A DNA stretch of 49,118 nucleotides from Bacteroidaceae bacterium (lineage in GTDB: Bacteria; Bacteroidota; Bacteroidia; Bacteroidales; Bacteroidaceae), in NCBI GenBank assembly GCA_017530735.1, contig JAFXMB010000103.1:1-49118 (forward strand), read 5' to 3'. Under the pieces are notes generated by a model. It saw nothing but the letters and a program-made list of their open reading frames with translations. It ran no database searches and had not been told where the DNA came from. Of this stretch, positions 24,375-32,789 are shown one piece after another (position 1 is the first letter of the stretch; the number at the start of each line of letters is the position of its first letter). The translations under genes and the position numbers were made by a program.

Positions 24375-27158
24375 ATGGAGGCATTGTTGATATATCAGGT
24401 CAAGGTGGCGGTTCTTGTAGCGGCTCTTTTTGGCTGTTACCGTCTGCTGCTGGGACGTGAAACGTTCCACCGTTTTAACCGGTTGGTTCTGATAACCATT
24501 GCTCTTCTCTCCTTTGTTTTGCCCCTCTTCCATATTACCAGACCGGTTGCCGGTGAAATGACTGCACTGGAAGAGAATGTACAGACGTCTGCTCCCGCCA
24601 ATCTGCTTATTACACTGCTGGTATTGTACGGGGCAGGTGTTCTGTTCGTCCTTATCAAAAAGGGTATTTCCGTATGGGCCATGTCACGTATCATACGCAA
24701 GGGCCGTTATGCTGACCGCTCCAATGGTGTCGATGTTATTGAATCGGACCAGATTCCGGGGCCTCTCAACTGGATGCGGTTCATCGTGATGCCTCATGAC
24801 TGGCTTGAAAAAGAGAATGCGTCGGTATGGAAGCATGAGAACCTGCATGCCCACCGATGGCATTCGCTTGATCTCCTTATGGCCGATATCATGACGGCGT
24901 TCCAATGGTTCAATCCTGTAATGATCCTGCTGCGCAAGGAGTTTGAACTCATACACGAGTATGAGGCAGACCGCGCGGTTATTGACAGCGGAGCCAATCC
25001 CAAGGAGTACAAGCTCATGCTGGTCAGTGCCGTTGCAGCAAACAGAGGCCTGGCTATGACCAGTTGGCTGAAGCAATCCAACCTCAAAAAGAGAATAGAT
25101 ATGATGGACAAAAAACAATCAAACGGATGGAACAGGCTCAGAGTCCTGTTTATCCCTGCAATCGCGTATTTCTTCTTGTTTGCGACTGCCAATGTATCGA
25201 TGGCTGCGGATTCTTTCCGCTGGCCGGTGTTTGAAGACGGTAAGACCTGGATATTCCAGGACGGTACCTGTAAGGTGAAGACATTTGACGGTGTCGAGGC
25301 TACCGTCGATGTGAACTCTCTGCCTGATTACCTGAGTAACTATCAGGGTTTCAGGACTACCCGCATGACCCTTATGTACACCTATCCCATAGAGGGTCTG
25401 GCCGATGTACAGCCTCTGGCCGAGAGTCTGGCTGCAAAAGGTATCAGGGTATCAGTAGCCAACAACAGTGATATGCTCACTAAGATGACTATGCCTGAGT
25501 ATCGCATTGCCCGCATCTATGATTTGGGCGGCGGTCAGTACAAGTTTGAACTCAACTGCAACGACAATGGTGAAAACCTGCGTTATCTTGCCGTAGGTGT
25601 GGAACGCAAGTACATCAATCCTTCCATTACGGGCGATGTCAGTCTTATGGCTAAATGGATTGGCCTGTTTAACGGACACGGAGTGGCCGTATACCCTGAC
25701 CGCATGAGTGCCGGCGATGTCGATATCCTTTCAAAAGCTGCTTGGGAGAGTGGAATAGAGCAGTTCTCGATAGTAAGGGACGGCGTGGATGGCAGAGCTG
25801 ACCATCATGTGGTCACTATAGTTCCCAGGAATTACAGTATTGCCGGTCACTATCCCGGTATGGATGCAAAGACCGCCGCCAAGCAGATGGTTTATGATTA
25901 TACTGAAGGATATTACGGCAAGGGACGCCTCATCAGAGAGCCCAAGGTACTGTACAGTTCCGAGGAGGATTGGCTTTCATTTGATGTCGTGAATGCTGAT
26001 GATGAGTTCATAATGCTGTTTAAATACCGTCAGGGTCCTGACCAGTGGGTTGTCGGCCTGACCGGATGTGAGATTGAGGTTAACGGCAAGTGGATCAAGG
26101 AGACAAAGAATGAAGGTATGGATGATTTCCTGAACCGTTATTTCTGGATTCCGGCCTGGGGCGCCGTTTATCAGACCGTTCATTTCCCGGCACTGCCCAA
26201 GGATGTCAAGACCATCAATTTCAGGACCGAGTCCATGAACAATACGATGAAAAAGATTCAGGTGACCGCCGATGACAGTATGTATGGCAAGGTCATAAGC
26301 CTGGACATGGACGCAACTGCTTTCCTTCAGACAACTCATATCAATCAGGACGTAAAGGATGAGTTCCATGTTGAAAGGGTTGATTTTGATGAGAACGAGA
26401 CCACGGTATATTGCTCCGTACTGATCCGGGCCGATCCCTCTTTCCCGGGACACGTAGGCAACGACTACAAGATTACGCTTAAGGACGGAACTGTCCTGAA
26501 TGCCATCAGGATTGAAGGTGTTCCCGTGAATGAGGATTTTGACAGACACGGTGATTGGGTAACTACCCCGTATCAGGTCATATTCCCGGCAATCAGTCAT
26601 GAGCAGTGGAGTAAAGGCACTCCCGTATTCTCAGGATCTGTATGTCACGAGCCGGTAAGCGTCAAGTTGTTGCGTTTAGGCCAGAAAGACGGAGAACACT
26701 CAGACATTGTGGATAATGTCATTCCGGGTAAGTATGAAGCTTTTGCTACCATAATGAAGAAAGTTGAGGGAGAGAATTTCTTCCGGATGTCGCTTGAACC
26801 CATCGGAACTGTCGAAATTATCGCTGACGGCTCTATCATATTCAAAAGTGACAAGAAGGGAATGATACCTGACGGCAAATACAAAACTGCCTGGAAAGAC
26901 GCATATGAAGACTTGGCTTTGCCGCCGATAGGTTTCCCTGCCCAGGATGGCGGCTTTATAAAAGACGAGAGCCAGACAAGCTTGCTGCTGTCATTCAAGA
27001 CAAGGAAAAAGGAGTATTACTTCAAGGTCATGAAGGTGGAATATGACAAGGATTCCCATGCCTATTTCGGTCTTGACTACAGGTACATCCTGTCAAATAT
27101 GCAACTGTCTGCAAACGGAGAAGATGTGGTGGATATGACCCTCACACCTATAGAATAA
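24375..27158 (+). CDS. BlaR1-like M56 metalloprotease receptor with a very large sensor domain
   Basis: A 927-residue inner-membrane protein. Helices lie near residues 5-25, 35-53, 75-95 and 261-281. Between the third and fourth is the M56 zinc protease domain with HENLH (H154-E155-x-x-H158) and the downstream HEYEAD (194-199) supplying the acidic ligand. In relatives this protease inactivates the BlaI partner on sensing a ligand. After the last helix come about 640 residues outside the cytoplasm, mostly predicted beta, with no penicillin-binding motifs and no TonB-plug ending. I do not recognise this domain. It is co-transcribed with the repressor and followed by a strong terminator. Confidence 0.85.
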   Translation: MEALLIYQVKVAVLVAALFGCYRLLLGRETFHRFNRLVLITIALLSFVLPLFHITRPVAGEMTALEENVQTSAPANLLITLLVLYGAGVLFVLIKKGISVWAMSRIIRKGRYADRSNGVDVIESDQIPGPLNWMRFIVMPHDWLEKENASVWKHENLHAHRWHSLDLLMADIMTAFQWFNPVMILLRKEFELIHEYEADRAVIDSGANPKEYKLMLVSAVAANRGLAMTSWLKQSNLKKRIDMMDKKQSNGWNRLRVLFIPAIAYFFLFATANVSMAADSFRWPVFEDGKTWIFQDGTCKVKTFDGVEATVDVNSLPDYLSNYQGFRTTRMTLMYTYPIEGLADVQPLAESLAAKGIRVSVANNSDMLTKMTMPEYRIARIYDLGGGQYKFELNCNDNGENLRYLAVGVERKYINPSITGDVSLMAKWIGLFNGHGVAVYPDRMSAGDVDILSKAAWESGIEQFSIVRDGVDGRADHHVVTIVPRNYSIAGHYPGMDAKTAAKQMVYDYTEGYYGKGRLIREPKVLYSSEEDWLSFDVVNADDEFIMLFKYRQGPDQWVVGLTGCEIEVNGKWIKETKNEGMDDFLNRYFWIPAWGAVYQTVHFPALPKDVKTINFRTESMNNTMKKIQVTADDSMYGKVISLDMDATAFLQTTHINQDVKDEFHVERVDFDENETTVYCSVLIRADPSFPGHVGNDYKITLKDGTVLNAIRIEGVPVNEDFDRHGDWVTTPYQVIFPAISHEQWSKGTPVFSGSVCHEPVSVKLLRLGQKDGEHSDIVDNVIPGKYEAFATIMKKVEGENFFRMSLEPIGTVEIIADGSIIFKSDKKGMIPDGKYKTAWKDAYEDLALPPIGFPAQDGGFIKDESQTSLLLSFKTRKKEYYFKVMKVEYDKDSHAYFGLDYRYILSNMQLSANGEDVVDMTLTPIE

Positions 27159-27160
27159 AA

Positions 27161-27190
27161 AATAGGGTGGCCCAAACGGGCCACCCTATT
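27161..27190. terminator. bidirectional terminator
   Basis: A perfect 13 bp stem aatagggtggccc/gggccaccctatt with loop aaac, flanked by A-rich and T-rich sides, lies between the convergent M56 and hydrolase genes. Confidence 0.92.
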
Positions 27191-27204
27191 TTATTAGTGC
27201 GCTT

Positions 27205-28245
27205 TTATTTCTTTGCTGTTTTGGCACGCTGTGCGTTCAGGAAGTCAACCATCTTCTTGAGGTTCTCCTCTGAGTACATACCCATACCGTGACCGCCCTG
27301 GGGCTCGCGAACGATGTAGCTCTCAACACCGGCCTTCTGCATCTCGTCATAGAGATACTGGCTTACGCATGATGCTACTACAAAGTCTGCATCACCATGG
27401 AAAATGTAACCGGCCACATCATCCTTATCCAGGAAACCGGTGGCACTCAGCAGCATGAAGTTGTCCTCATTACCCTCCTTGGGGAGTCCGATAAGCTGCT
27501 CCTCGGGGGTGTTGCCCTTGCCGCCGAATACCATTGCGTTACCGCACTCCATCTGCAGGAGCTCAGTGGGACCTGACCAGTCGCAGAATGCGTTTACATA
27601 GCTGGACTCCTTGGTGTAGGGGCCGACGTTACCCTCAATGTCATACTCGGCCTTGCCGCGCTTGGCAACCTTAACGCCGTTTGACAGAGCGGTAACTGCA
27701 CTCAGATGACCGCCTGATGAGAAACCTGAGGTAGCGATGAATGAGGTATCGAATTTGTACTTGGCTGCGTTGGCGCGGATAAAGCGGATGACAGCCTTGA
27801 TATCGTTAACCTGTGCGGGCCACTTGCCGTCGGCAATTGAACGGTGGTTGGGGCAAACCACTGCGTAACCTGCATTGAGAAGAGCTGCGCCGATAGTACC
27901 TAAATCAGCTGCACCCTTTGAACTGTTGCTGCCCCATGCGCTGCCGTAGATGTGTACAACTACAGGATACTTATCCTTAACCTCCTTGGGCAGGTAGATG
28001 TCAAGCATGTGATAAACCTGACCGTCATCGCCGGCATAGTTGACGTCTGTGAATTTTTCGGAGCACTCAACCTGGGCACCGCCCTGAGGACCGCCGAATC
28101 CGCCGAATCCGCCACCGCCCATCGGGGGCATACCGCCACCCATAGGAGGCATACCGCCACCAGGAAAACCACCACCGCCCGGGAACTGGGCGAAACATGT
28201 GAGCGACATCATAACAGCCGCTGCAAGAAGAATCTGTTTTTTCAT
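27205..28245 (-). CDS. secreted alpha/beta hydrolase (esterase) with glycine-rich linker
   Basis: A 346-residue secreted hydrolase. After the signal peptide (ending CFAQ) comes a 40-residue linker almost wholly of Gly, Pro, Met and Phe (units like MPPMGGG and FPGGG). The hydrolase domain follows: HIYGSAWGSN near the oxyanion region, nucleophile S176 in GFSSGGH, the acid in HGDADFVV and the histidine in GGHGMG. It resembles the BD-FAE/acetyl or feruloyl esterase group acting on plant glycan esters, but the substrate is not readable. Its own -7 box lies 55 bp upstream. Confidence 0.85.
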   Translation of the reverse strand: MKKQILLAAAVMMSLTCFAQFPGGGGFPGGGMPPMGGGMPPMGGGGFGGFGGPQGGAQVECSEKFTDVNYAGDDGQVYHMLDIYLPKEVKDKYPVVVHIYGSAWGSNSSKGAADLGTIGAALLNAGYAVVCPNHRSIADGKWPAQVNDIKAVIRFIRANAAKYKFDTSFIATSGFSSGGHLSAVTALSNGVKVAKRGKAEYDIEGNVGPYTKESSYVNAFCDWSGPTELLQMECGNAMVFGGKGNTPEEQLIGLPKEGNEDNFMLLSATGFLDKDDVAGYIFHGDADFVVASCVSQYLYDEMQKAGVESYIVREPQGGHGMGMYSEENLKKMVDFLNAQRAKTAKK

Positions 28246-28299
28246 TTTATTGTGTAATTAAGAAGTAATAATCTTTATCTAGTATCTTCAAAGGACAGG

Positions 28300-28307
28300 C
28301 AAAGTTA
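28300..28307 (-). promoter_or_regulatory. -7 box of the hydrolase gene
   Basis: TAACTTTG on the minus strand, 55 bp upstream of the ATG and just after the DUF456 stop. No good -33 box is visible. Confidence 0.5.
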
Positions 28308-28316
28308 AACTTTTTT

Positions 28317-28793
28317 TCAGAATAGTATATAATATGTCATGGTTACTGTGACAATCAGTTTCATGCCTGTACCGACCAGAAAACCTGCAAAAGTGCCCAA
28401 TGCGGACTTCAAGGCTCCGCCGGCACTCTTGTCTGACTGGAACAACTCTGCAAGGAAAGCACCCAGAAGGCTGCATGGAATCATGCCTAACGGTGTAAAG
28501 AACATTCCTATAATCATTCCTATCAGCGCTCCCTGGCTTCCGGCTTTGGTTCCGCCGGCCAGTTCGGTGAATTTGGCAGGAATGATGTAGTCCAGGATTG
28601 TAACGATTACTGTCACTCCAAGCCAGATAAGCACAAAAGTAAGGGACATATCGGCCCCTCCAAGCCTGTGACTCAGGTATGCCAGCAGCAGACCTGCCCA
28701 ACTGAGCGGTGGCCCGGGCAGTCCGGGAACGATGCTGCCTATGATGCCTATCACTCCCAGAATTATTGCAAGAACTATCAGTAAAGTAGACAT
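28317..28793 (-). CDS. DUF456 family membrane protein
   Basis: A 158-residue inner-membrane protein with four hydrophobic, glycine-rich segments. The N-terminal pattern ILGVIGIIGSIVPGLPGPPLSWAGLLLAYL is the hallmark of DUF456, and the following GGTKAGSQGALIGMIIGMFFTPLGMI repeats the glycine-zipper style. Function of the family is unknown. It is divergent from the DUF3109 gene; the 55 bp between them must hold both promoters (TACCTTTA is seen on this strand). It lies upstream of, and on the same strand as, the hydrolase. Confidence 0.85.
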   Translation of the reverse strand: MSTLLIVLAIILGVIGIIGSIVPGLPGPPLSWAGLLLAYLSHRLGGADMSLTFVLIWLGVTVIVTILDYIIPAKFTELAGGTKAGSQGALIGMIIGMFFTPLGMIPCSLLGAFLAELFQSDKSAGGALKSALGTFAGFLVGTGMKLIVTVTMTYYILF

Positions 28794-28836
28794 GATACTT
28801 TCATTATTCCGGGGCTAAAGGTAGCAATTATTTCAC

Positions 28837-28844
28837 TACTTTTG
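28837..28844 (+). promoter_or_regulatory. -7 box directly before the DUF3109 ATG
   Basis: TACTTTTG ends 4 bp before the ATG at 28849, so transcription would begin about at the start codon. Confidence 0.5.
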
Positions 28845-28848
28845 CGCG

Positions 28849-29430
28849 ATGGTTCAGATTCAGGATACGATAGTTTCACTTGATGTCATCACCAAGGAGT
28901 TTTGCTGTGACTTGAAGAAATGTCACGGAGCATGCTGTGTGGAGGGCGATGCCGGCGCTCCCGTAACCCCGGAGGAGATAACGCAGATAGAGGAACTCCT
29001 GCCCGTAATCCGCGATATGTTATCGGCCGATGCCCTTAAGGCCATAGAGGAGAAGGGCATAGCCTACCCGGATCCGGAGGGAGAACTGGTGACACAGATA
29101 GTGAACGGCAAGGACTGCGTCTTTACCTGCTACGATGACAGCGGGTGCTGCTACTGCGCCATTGAGAAGGCTTACCGTGAGGGAAAGGTGAGTTTCATGA
29201 AACCCGTTTCATGCCATCTGTATCCCATCCGCGTCAAGAAGATAGGCCCGTACTGGGGTCTGAACTATGACCGATGGGACGTATGCCAGGCTGCCGCCAT
29301 CAAGGGACACCGTGAGCATATTCCCGTATATAAATGCCTTAAGGAGCCGCTCATACGCCGATTCGGACAGGATTGGTATGATGAGTTGGAACTTACGGTA
29401 AATGAAATGAAGAAACAGAACATAATATGA
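28849..29430 (+). CDS. DUF3109 family cysteine-rich protein
   Basis: A 193-residue cytoplasmic protein with clustered cysteines: FCCDLKKCHGACC near the start, DCVFTCYDDSGCCYC in the middle, VSCHLYPIR, and CQAA. The pattern matches DUF3109, related to the YkgJ-type zinc/iron-binding families; a metal or Fe-S cluster is likely but the activity is unknown. The N-terminal MVQIQDTIVSLDVI is standard, so the ATG is probably right although the promoter box sits only 4 bp before it. Its end overlaps the next gene by 4 bp (ATGA), so the two are coupled. Confidence 0.87.
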   Translation: MVQIQDTIVSLDVITKEFCCDLKKCHGACCVEGDAGAPVTPEEITQIEELLPVIRDMLSADALKAIEEKGIAYPDPEGELVTQIVNGKDCVFTCYDDSGCCYCAIEKAYREGKVSFMKPVSCHLYPIRVKKIGPYWGLNYDRWDVCQAAAIKGHREHIPVYKCLKEPLIRRFGQDWYDELELTVNEMKKQNII

Positions 29431-30197
29431 AAGGAAAGGTATTACTGTCATCAATGATTCTGGCTGCGGTTTGCTCGGCCATGCTTTCATCATGCGGCAG
29501 CGCATATAAGGAACAGCCGTTTGGAGGAATGAACGGAAAGGTCCAGACGGCAAAAGTCTGGCACTTAATGCCGGAGGTCTGGCATGCCAACAACCGCGGT
29601 ACTGACGTGATGGAAATAAACACATCGGTCTATGATATATACGGTAACGAGATTTACTCGGCCGGCTTGGACAGCGCCCAGCGTATTAAGACCGAGGCCG
29701 AGAACATGTTTGAGAACTCCGTCTGCACCCGCAGCACCCTGAGGTCGGGAGGCAGGGTTGTTGCCAAGATCAGCCTGATTTCAAATGACAAGGGCAGACT
29801 TGAATATAATAAGGAGGTGAACGGACGCATTGTCCGCATGACGGTAAAGCAGACTTCGTTCCTGCGCCGTCACAAGTCAGTAGTGACCGAAGACGGAAAG
29901 GTTACCACCGTCAGAGTGATAAAGACGGATGCCGACGGATATCCCGTCAGGATAACCACAACCGAGCCCCAAACGGGCCGCAAAATCCTAGTGACCAACA
30001 TCTTTGATGAGAACCACAACGTCATAGAGACGCGTATGCACACCAATATAGGTGAGGACGGCAAGGAAGAGGATCAGATAATCTACTCCAAGTACGAAGA
30101 AGTGGATGAACACGGAAACTGGACTAACTGCCGTACTTTCAATAAACATCACCTTCCGGTAGAGGTGCTGGTAAGGGAACTGGAATATTGGGAATAG
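29427..30197 (+). CDS. lipoprotein of unknown function
   Basis: A 256-residue lipoprotein: signal peptide with lipobox LSSC, then GSAYKEQPFGGMNGKVQT. The body is rich in short beta hairpins with YD-YGN-type turns (VYDIYGNEI, IFDENHNVIETRM, EVDEHGNWTN), reminiscent of the repeat style of RHS-like and related beta-strand proteins, but no catalytic motif is visible. The residue after Cys is not acidic, so surface export is less certain than for the lipoprotein at 17660. Translationally coupled to the DUF3109 gene. Confidence 0.78.
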   Translation: MKGKVLLSSMILAAVCSAMLSSCGSAYKEQPFGGMNGKVQTAKVWHLMPEVWHANNRGTDVMEINTSVYDIYGNEIYSAGLDSAQRIKTEAENMFENSVCTRSTLRSGGRVVAKISLISNDKGRLEYNKEVNGRIVRMTVKQTSFLRRHKSVVTEDGKVTTVRVIKTDADGYPVRITTTEPQTGRKILVTNIFDENHNVIETRMHTNIGEDGKEEDQIIYSKYEEVDEHGNWTNCRTFNKHHLPVEVLVRELEYWE

Positions 30198-30215
30198 GGT
30201 TAAAAATGTATAATT

Positions 30216-30281
30216 TGCACAATATTATGTAGTTGTGCATATGGTTGGCGTTACAATGAGGCCGAAAAATGTGTAATTTCG
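30216..30281 (+). promoter_or_regulatory. sulP upstream region: dyad and possible -7 box
   Basis: TGCACAA-n10-TTGTGCA (30216-30239) is a perfect dyad, possibly an operator. TAATTTCG at 30274-30281 is a one-off match to TAnnTTTG. Neither is decisive. Confidence 0.3.
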
Positions 30282-30346
30282 CGGCCGAAAATTGAAAAGT
30301 AACAAAAATGTGTCGGCAAAGGGCCGGCAAAAACGACGTCAACTTT

Positions 30347-32032
30347 ATGAATATCAGAGGTTTCCAACCCAAACTGTTCTCAACTCTCAAGAACGGTTAC
30401 AACAAACAGACACTTGTTCAGGACCTGCTTGCAGGTGTAATTGTAGGTATTGTGGCTTTGCCGCTTGCCATCGCGTTCGGTATTGCATCGGGAGCAACTC
30501 CTGAGGCCGGTATTCTGACTGCCATCGTAGCAGGTTTCATCATCTCCTTCTTTGGAGGCAGCAAGGTTCAGATAGGCGGTCCTACCGGAGCTTTCATCGT
30601 TATCGTTTACGGTATCATCCAGCAGTACGGCATGAGCGGCCTTTGCATAGCCACATTCATGGCAGGAGCGTTCCTTATCCTGATGGGCGTGCTGCATCTG
30701 GGAACCATCATCAAGTATATTCCTTATCCCATAGTCGTGGGCTTTACAAGCGGTATTGCCCTGACAATATTCGCAACTCAGATCAAGGATCTGTTCGGCC
30801 TCCAGATAGAGAGCGTTCCGGCAGGTTTCATTGACAAGTGGGCTGTCTATTTCCAGAATTTTGACACCGTAAGCTGGTGGTCTCTGCTGATAGGCGTAGG
30901 CAGCATACTCATTATAGTTTTCACTCCCAAGATCAGTCGTAAAATTCCCGGTTCTCTTGTGGCAATCATCGTTATGACAATTGTCTGCCTTATCCTGCGC
31001 AACTTAGGCGTAGAGGGCATAGAGACCATCGGTGACCGTTTTTCAATAAGCACAGAACTTCCTCAGGCCGAGGTTCCCAAAATCAACTGGGAAAGCATTA
31101 CCCGTCTGGCTCAGCCGGCTATGGTAATTGCCATGCTCGGCGCAATCGAGTCGCTGCTCTCTGCAGCCGTGGCCGATGGTGTGATAGGTGACCGTCACGA
31201 CAGCAACCAGGAACTTGTGGCACAGGGTATTGCCAACATGGTATCACCTCTGATAGGCGGTATACCTGCCACAGGCGCAATAGCACGAACCATGACCAAC
31301 ATCAACAACGGCGGGCGCACTCCGGTGGCAGGTATTGCGCACGCCATTGTATTGGCTTTAATCTACCTGTTCCTGATGCCGCTGGTAAAGTTCATCCCCA
31401 TGGCTTGCCTGGCAGGAATTCTGGTAGTCGTATCATACAACATGAGTGAGTGGCGCAGTTTCAAGGCCATCCTCAAGAACCCCAAGTCCGATATCATCGT
31501 ACTGCTTGTAACATTCTTCCTGACAGTGATATTCGATCTCACCGTCGCAATCGAGGTGGGTGTTCTGATTGCCTGCCTGCTCTGCATGAAGCGTATGGCC
31601 GAGACTACCAACGTATCAGTGTTGAGTGATGAGATTGATCCCAATGCAGACTCTGATATACAGGGAAATCTGGAACACCTTACAATTCCCGAGGGAGTAA
31701 AGGTGTATGAGATAAACGGTCCCTATTTCTTTGGAATAGGTAACAAGTTTGAGGAGATGATGGGCGATATGGGCGGCCGCGCCAAGGTGCGTATCATCCG
31801 TATGCGTAAGGTTCCGTTCATTGACTCAACCGGCGTTCACAACCTGCAGAACATGTGCAAGATGTGCTCTCAGATGGGTGTGAAAGTGGTTCTGAGTGGC
31901 GTCAACCCCAAGGTGATGAAAGTCATTGAAGACGCCGGAATGGATGATGTAGTAGGAAAGGAAAACATCTGCAGTCACATCAACCTTGCCCTGAAAAGAG
32001 CAGAAGAGATCCTGTCTGCACAAAGGGTCTGA
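30347..32032 (+). CDS. SulP family anion transporter with STAS domain
   Basis: A 561-residue inner-membrane transporter. The N-terminal part holds the SulP signature VIVGIVALPLAIAFGIASGATPEAGILTA and KVQIGGPTGAF, and the later block GGIPATGAIARTMTNI. The C-terminal STAS domain (about 445-555, with VYEINGPYFFGIGNKFEE and VPFIDSTGVHNL) is cytoplasmic. Substrate may be sulfate, bicarbonate or another anion; the family does not decide it. I chose the ATG at 30347 (MNIRGFQPKLF) over 30308, because homologues begin near FQPK. The stop codon falls in the loop of a palindrome. Confidence 0.9.
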   Translation: MNIRGFQPKLFSTLKNGYNKQTLVQDLLAGVIVGIVALPLAIAFGIASGATPEAGILTAIVAGFIISFFGGSKVQIGGPTGAFIVIVYGIIQQYGMSGLCIATFMAGAFLILMGVLHLGTIIKYIPYPIVVGFTSGIALTIFATQIKDLFGLQIESVPAGFIDKWAVYFQNFDTVSWWSLLIGVGSILIIVFTPKISRKIPGSLVAIIVMTIVCLILRNLGVEGIETIGDRFSISTELPQAEVPKINWESITRLAQPAMVIAMLGAIESLLSAAVADGVIGDRHDSNQELVAQGIANMVSPLIGGIPATGAIARTMTNINNGGRTPVAGIAHAIVLALIYLFLMPLVKFIPMACLAGILVVVSYNMSEWRSFKAILKNPKSDIIVLLVTFFLTVIFDLTVAIEVGVLIACLLCMKRMAETTNVSVLSDEIDPNADSDIQGNLEHLTIPEGVKVYEINGPYFFGIGNKFEEMMGDMGGRAKVRIIRMRKVPFIDSTGVHNLQNMCKMCSQMGVKVVLSGVNPKVMKVIEDAGMDDVVGKENICSHINLALKRAEEILSAQRV

Positions 32033-32096
32033 CCCCTTTGTGTCAACAAAAAACGACCTTTGAGCCAAGTTCCCCAGACGCAAAGGGGTCTGACCC
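32019..32096. repeat. pair of CAAAGGG-TCTGA-CCC palindromes at the sulP 3' end
   Basis: The first unit is a perfect 9 bp hairpin cacaaaggg/ccctttgtg (32019-32027 with 32034-32042), with the sulP stop in its loop. The second, caaaggggtctgaccc at 32081-32096, repeats the same words directly. They resemble short dispersed palindromes often associated with REP-type transposases. Confidence 0.65.
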
Positions 32097-32125
32097 TAAA
32101 GAGTAGTTTTCAACAGCTTAGACAG

Positions 32126-32161
32126 TTAGCCTGAATCAGCACTTCAACTGGTTCAGGCTAA
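32126..32161 (+). terminator. possible terminator upstream of mraZ
   Basis: Perfect 10 bp stem ttagcctgaa/ttcaggctaa with a 16-base loop, followed by a modest T-rich stretch (ttgtttg). Confidence 0.5.
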
Positions 32162-32222
32162 TTGTTTGATATCAGGCGGTTTGAGTTATCAACAGGTAGT
32201 GGAAAACTTTTTTAAATAAAAA

Positions 32223-32266
32223 GTGGGGCAAAGTGGGTTAAAGTGGGTGAAAATGTTTTAACTTTG
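32223..32266 (+). promoter_or_regulatory. mraZ promoter with three phased MraZ boxes
   Basis: Three decamers of the form AAAGTGGGnn place GTGGG at 32223, 32233 and 32243, exactly 10 bp apart. This matches the known MraZ operator type (repeated TGGG or GTGG boxes). They overlap the -33 region of TAACTTTG (32259-32266), so binding would repress the division cluster. Confidence 0.85.
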
Positions 32267-32293
32267 AAACCGAATATCGATTATCAGCAAAGA

Positions 32294-32749
32294 ATGAGCT
32301 TCATAGGTCAGTTCCCAGTACGTCTGGACGCAAAGAACAGAGCGTTCATGCCCGCCGGATTCCGCCGCATTCTGCAGCAGTCCGACAGCCAGACCCTTGT
32401 GGTCCGCAAGGACTACTTTGAGAACTGTCTTGTAGTTTATCCCGCCGCTCAGTGGCAGGAGGAGATTGCAAAGGTGCGCGCCAAACTGAACCGTTTTGAC
32501 GGAAACCAGCAGATGGTGTACCGCAAACTTGTATCTGAGGCTCAGGAGATACAGCTGGACAGCAACGGACGCATGCTGTTGCCTCAGGCCTTGCTTGACA
32601 AGGTGGGCATCAAGCAGGATGCACTGTTTGTGGGAATGGAGCAGACCATAGAGATATGGGCTCCCGACGTTGCGGCTTCTGACAGCAAGCAGCCGTTCAT
32701 GTCGGACAGCGAATTTGCCGATAACCTGAAAAAATTCATGACTGAGTGA
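32294..32749 (+). CDS. mraZ: division/cell wall cluster transcriptional regulator MraZ
   Basis: A 151-residue AbrB-fold DNA-binding protein made of two SpoVT-AbrB-like repeats. The first is FPVRLDAKNRAFMPAGFRRIL, the second IQLDSNGRMLLPQALLDKVGI; both show the conserved D-x-x-x-R-x-x-P core. It forms rings that bind phased GTGGG boxes, which are present just upstream, so autorepression is expected. The ATG at 32294 is used because an upstream in-frame GTG (32243) lies within the operator and promoter. Confidence 0.94.
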   Translation: MSFIGQFPVRLDAKNRAFMPAGFRRILQQSDSQTLVVRKDYFENCLVVYPAAQWQEEIAKVRAKLNRFDGNQQMVYRKLVSEAQEIQLDSNGRMLLPQALLDKVGIKQDALFVGMEQTIEIWAPDVAASDSKQPFMSDSEFADNLKKFMTE

Positions 32750-32774
32750 TACATACTACACACATAACAGGTAA

Positions 32775-32789
32775 GTGGACACAAGTGGG
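32775..32789 (+). promoter_or_regulatory. two extra MraZ-like boxes over the rsmH start
   Basis: AAGTGGACAC followed by AAGTGGGACA puts GTGG at 32775 and 32785, 10 bp apart like the mraZ operator. The first box contains the rsmH start codon. Only two boxes are present, so binding may be weak. Confidence 0.4.

Noticed and set aside
32243..32293. GTG start for mraZ giving a 168-residue protein
   Set aside because: The codon lies in the third MraZ box, upstream of the promoter; the family begins near MSFIGQ-type sequence.
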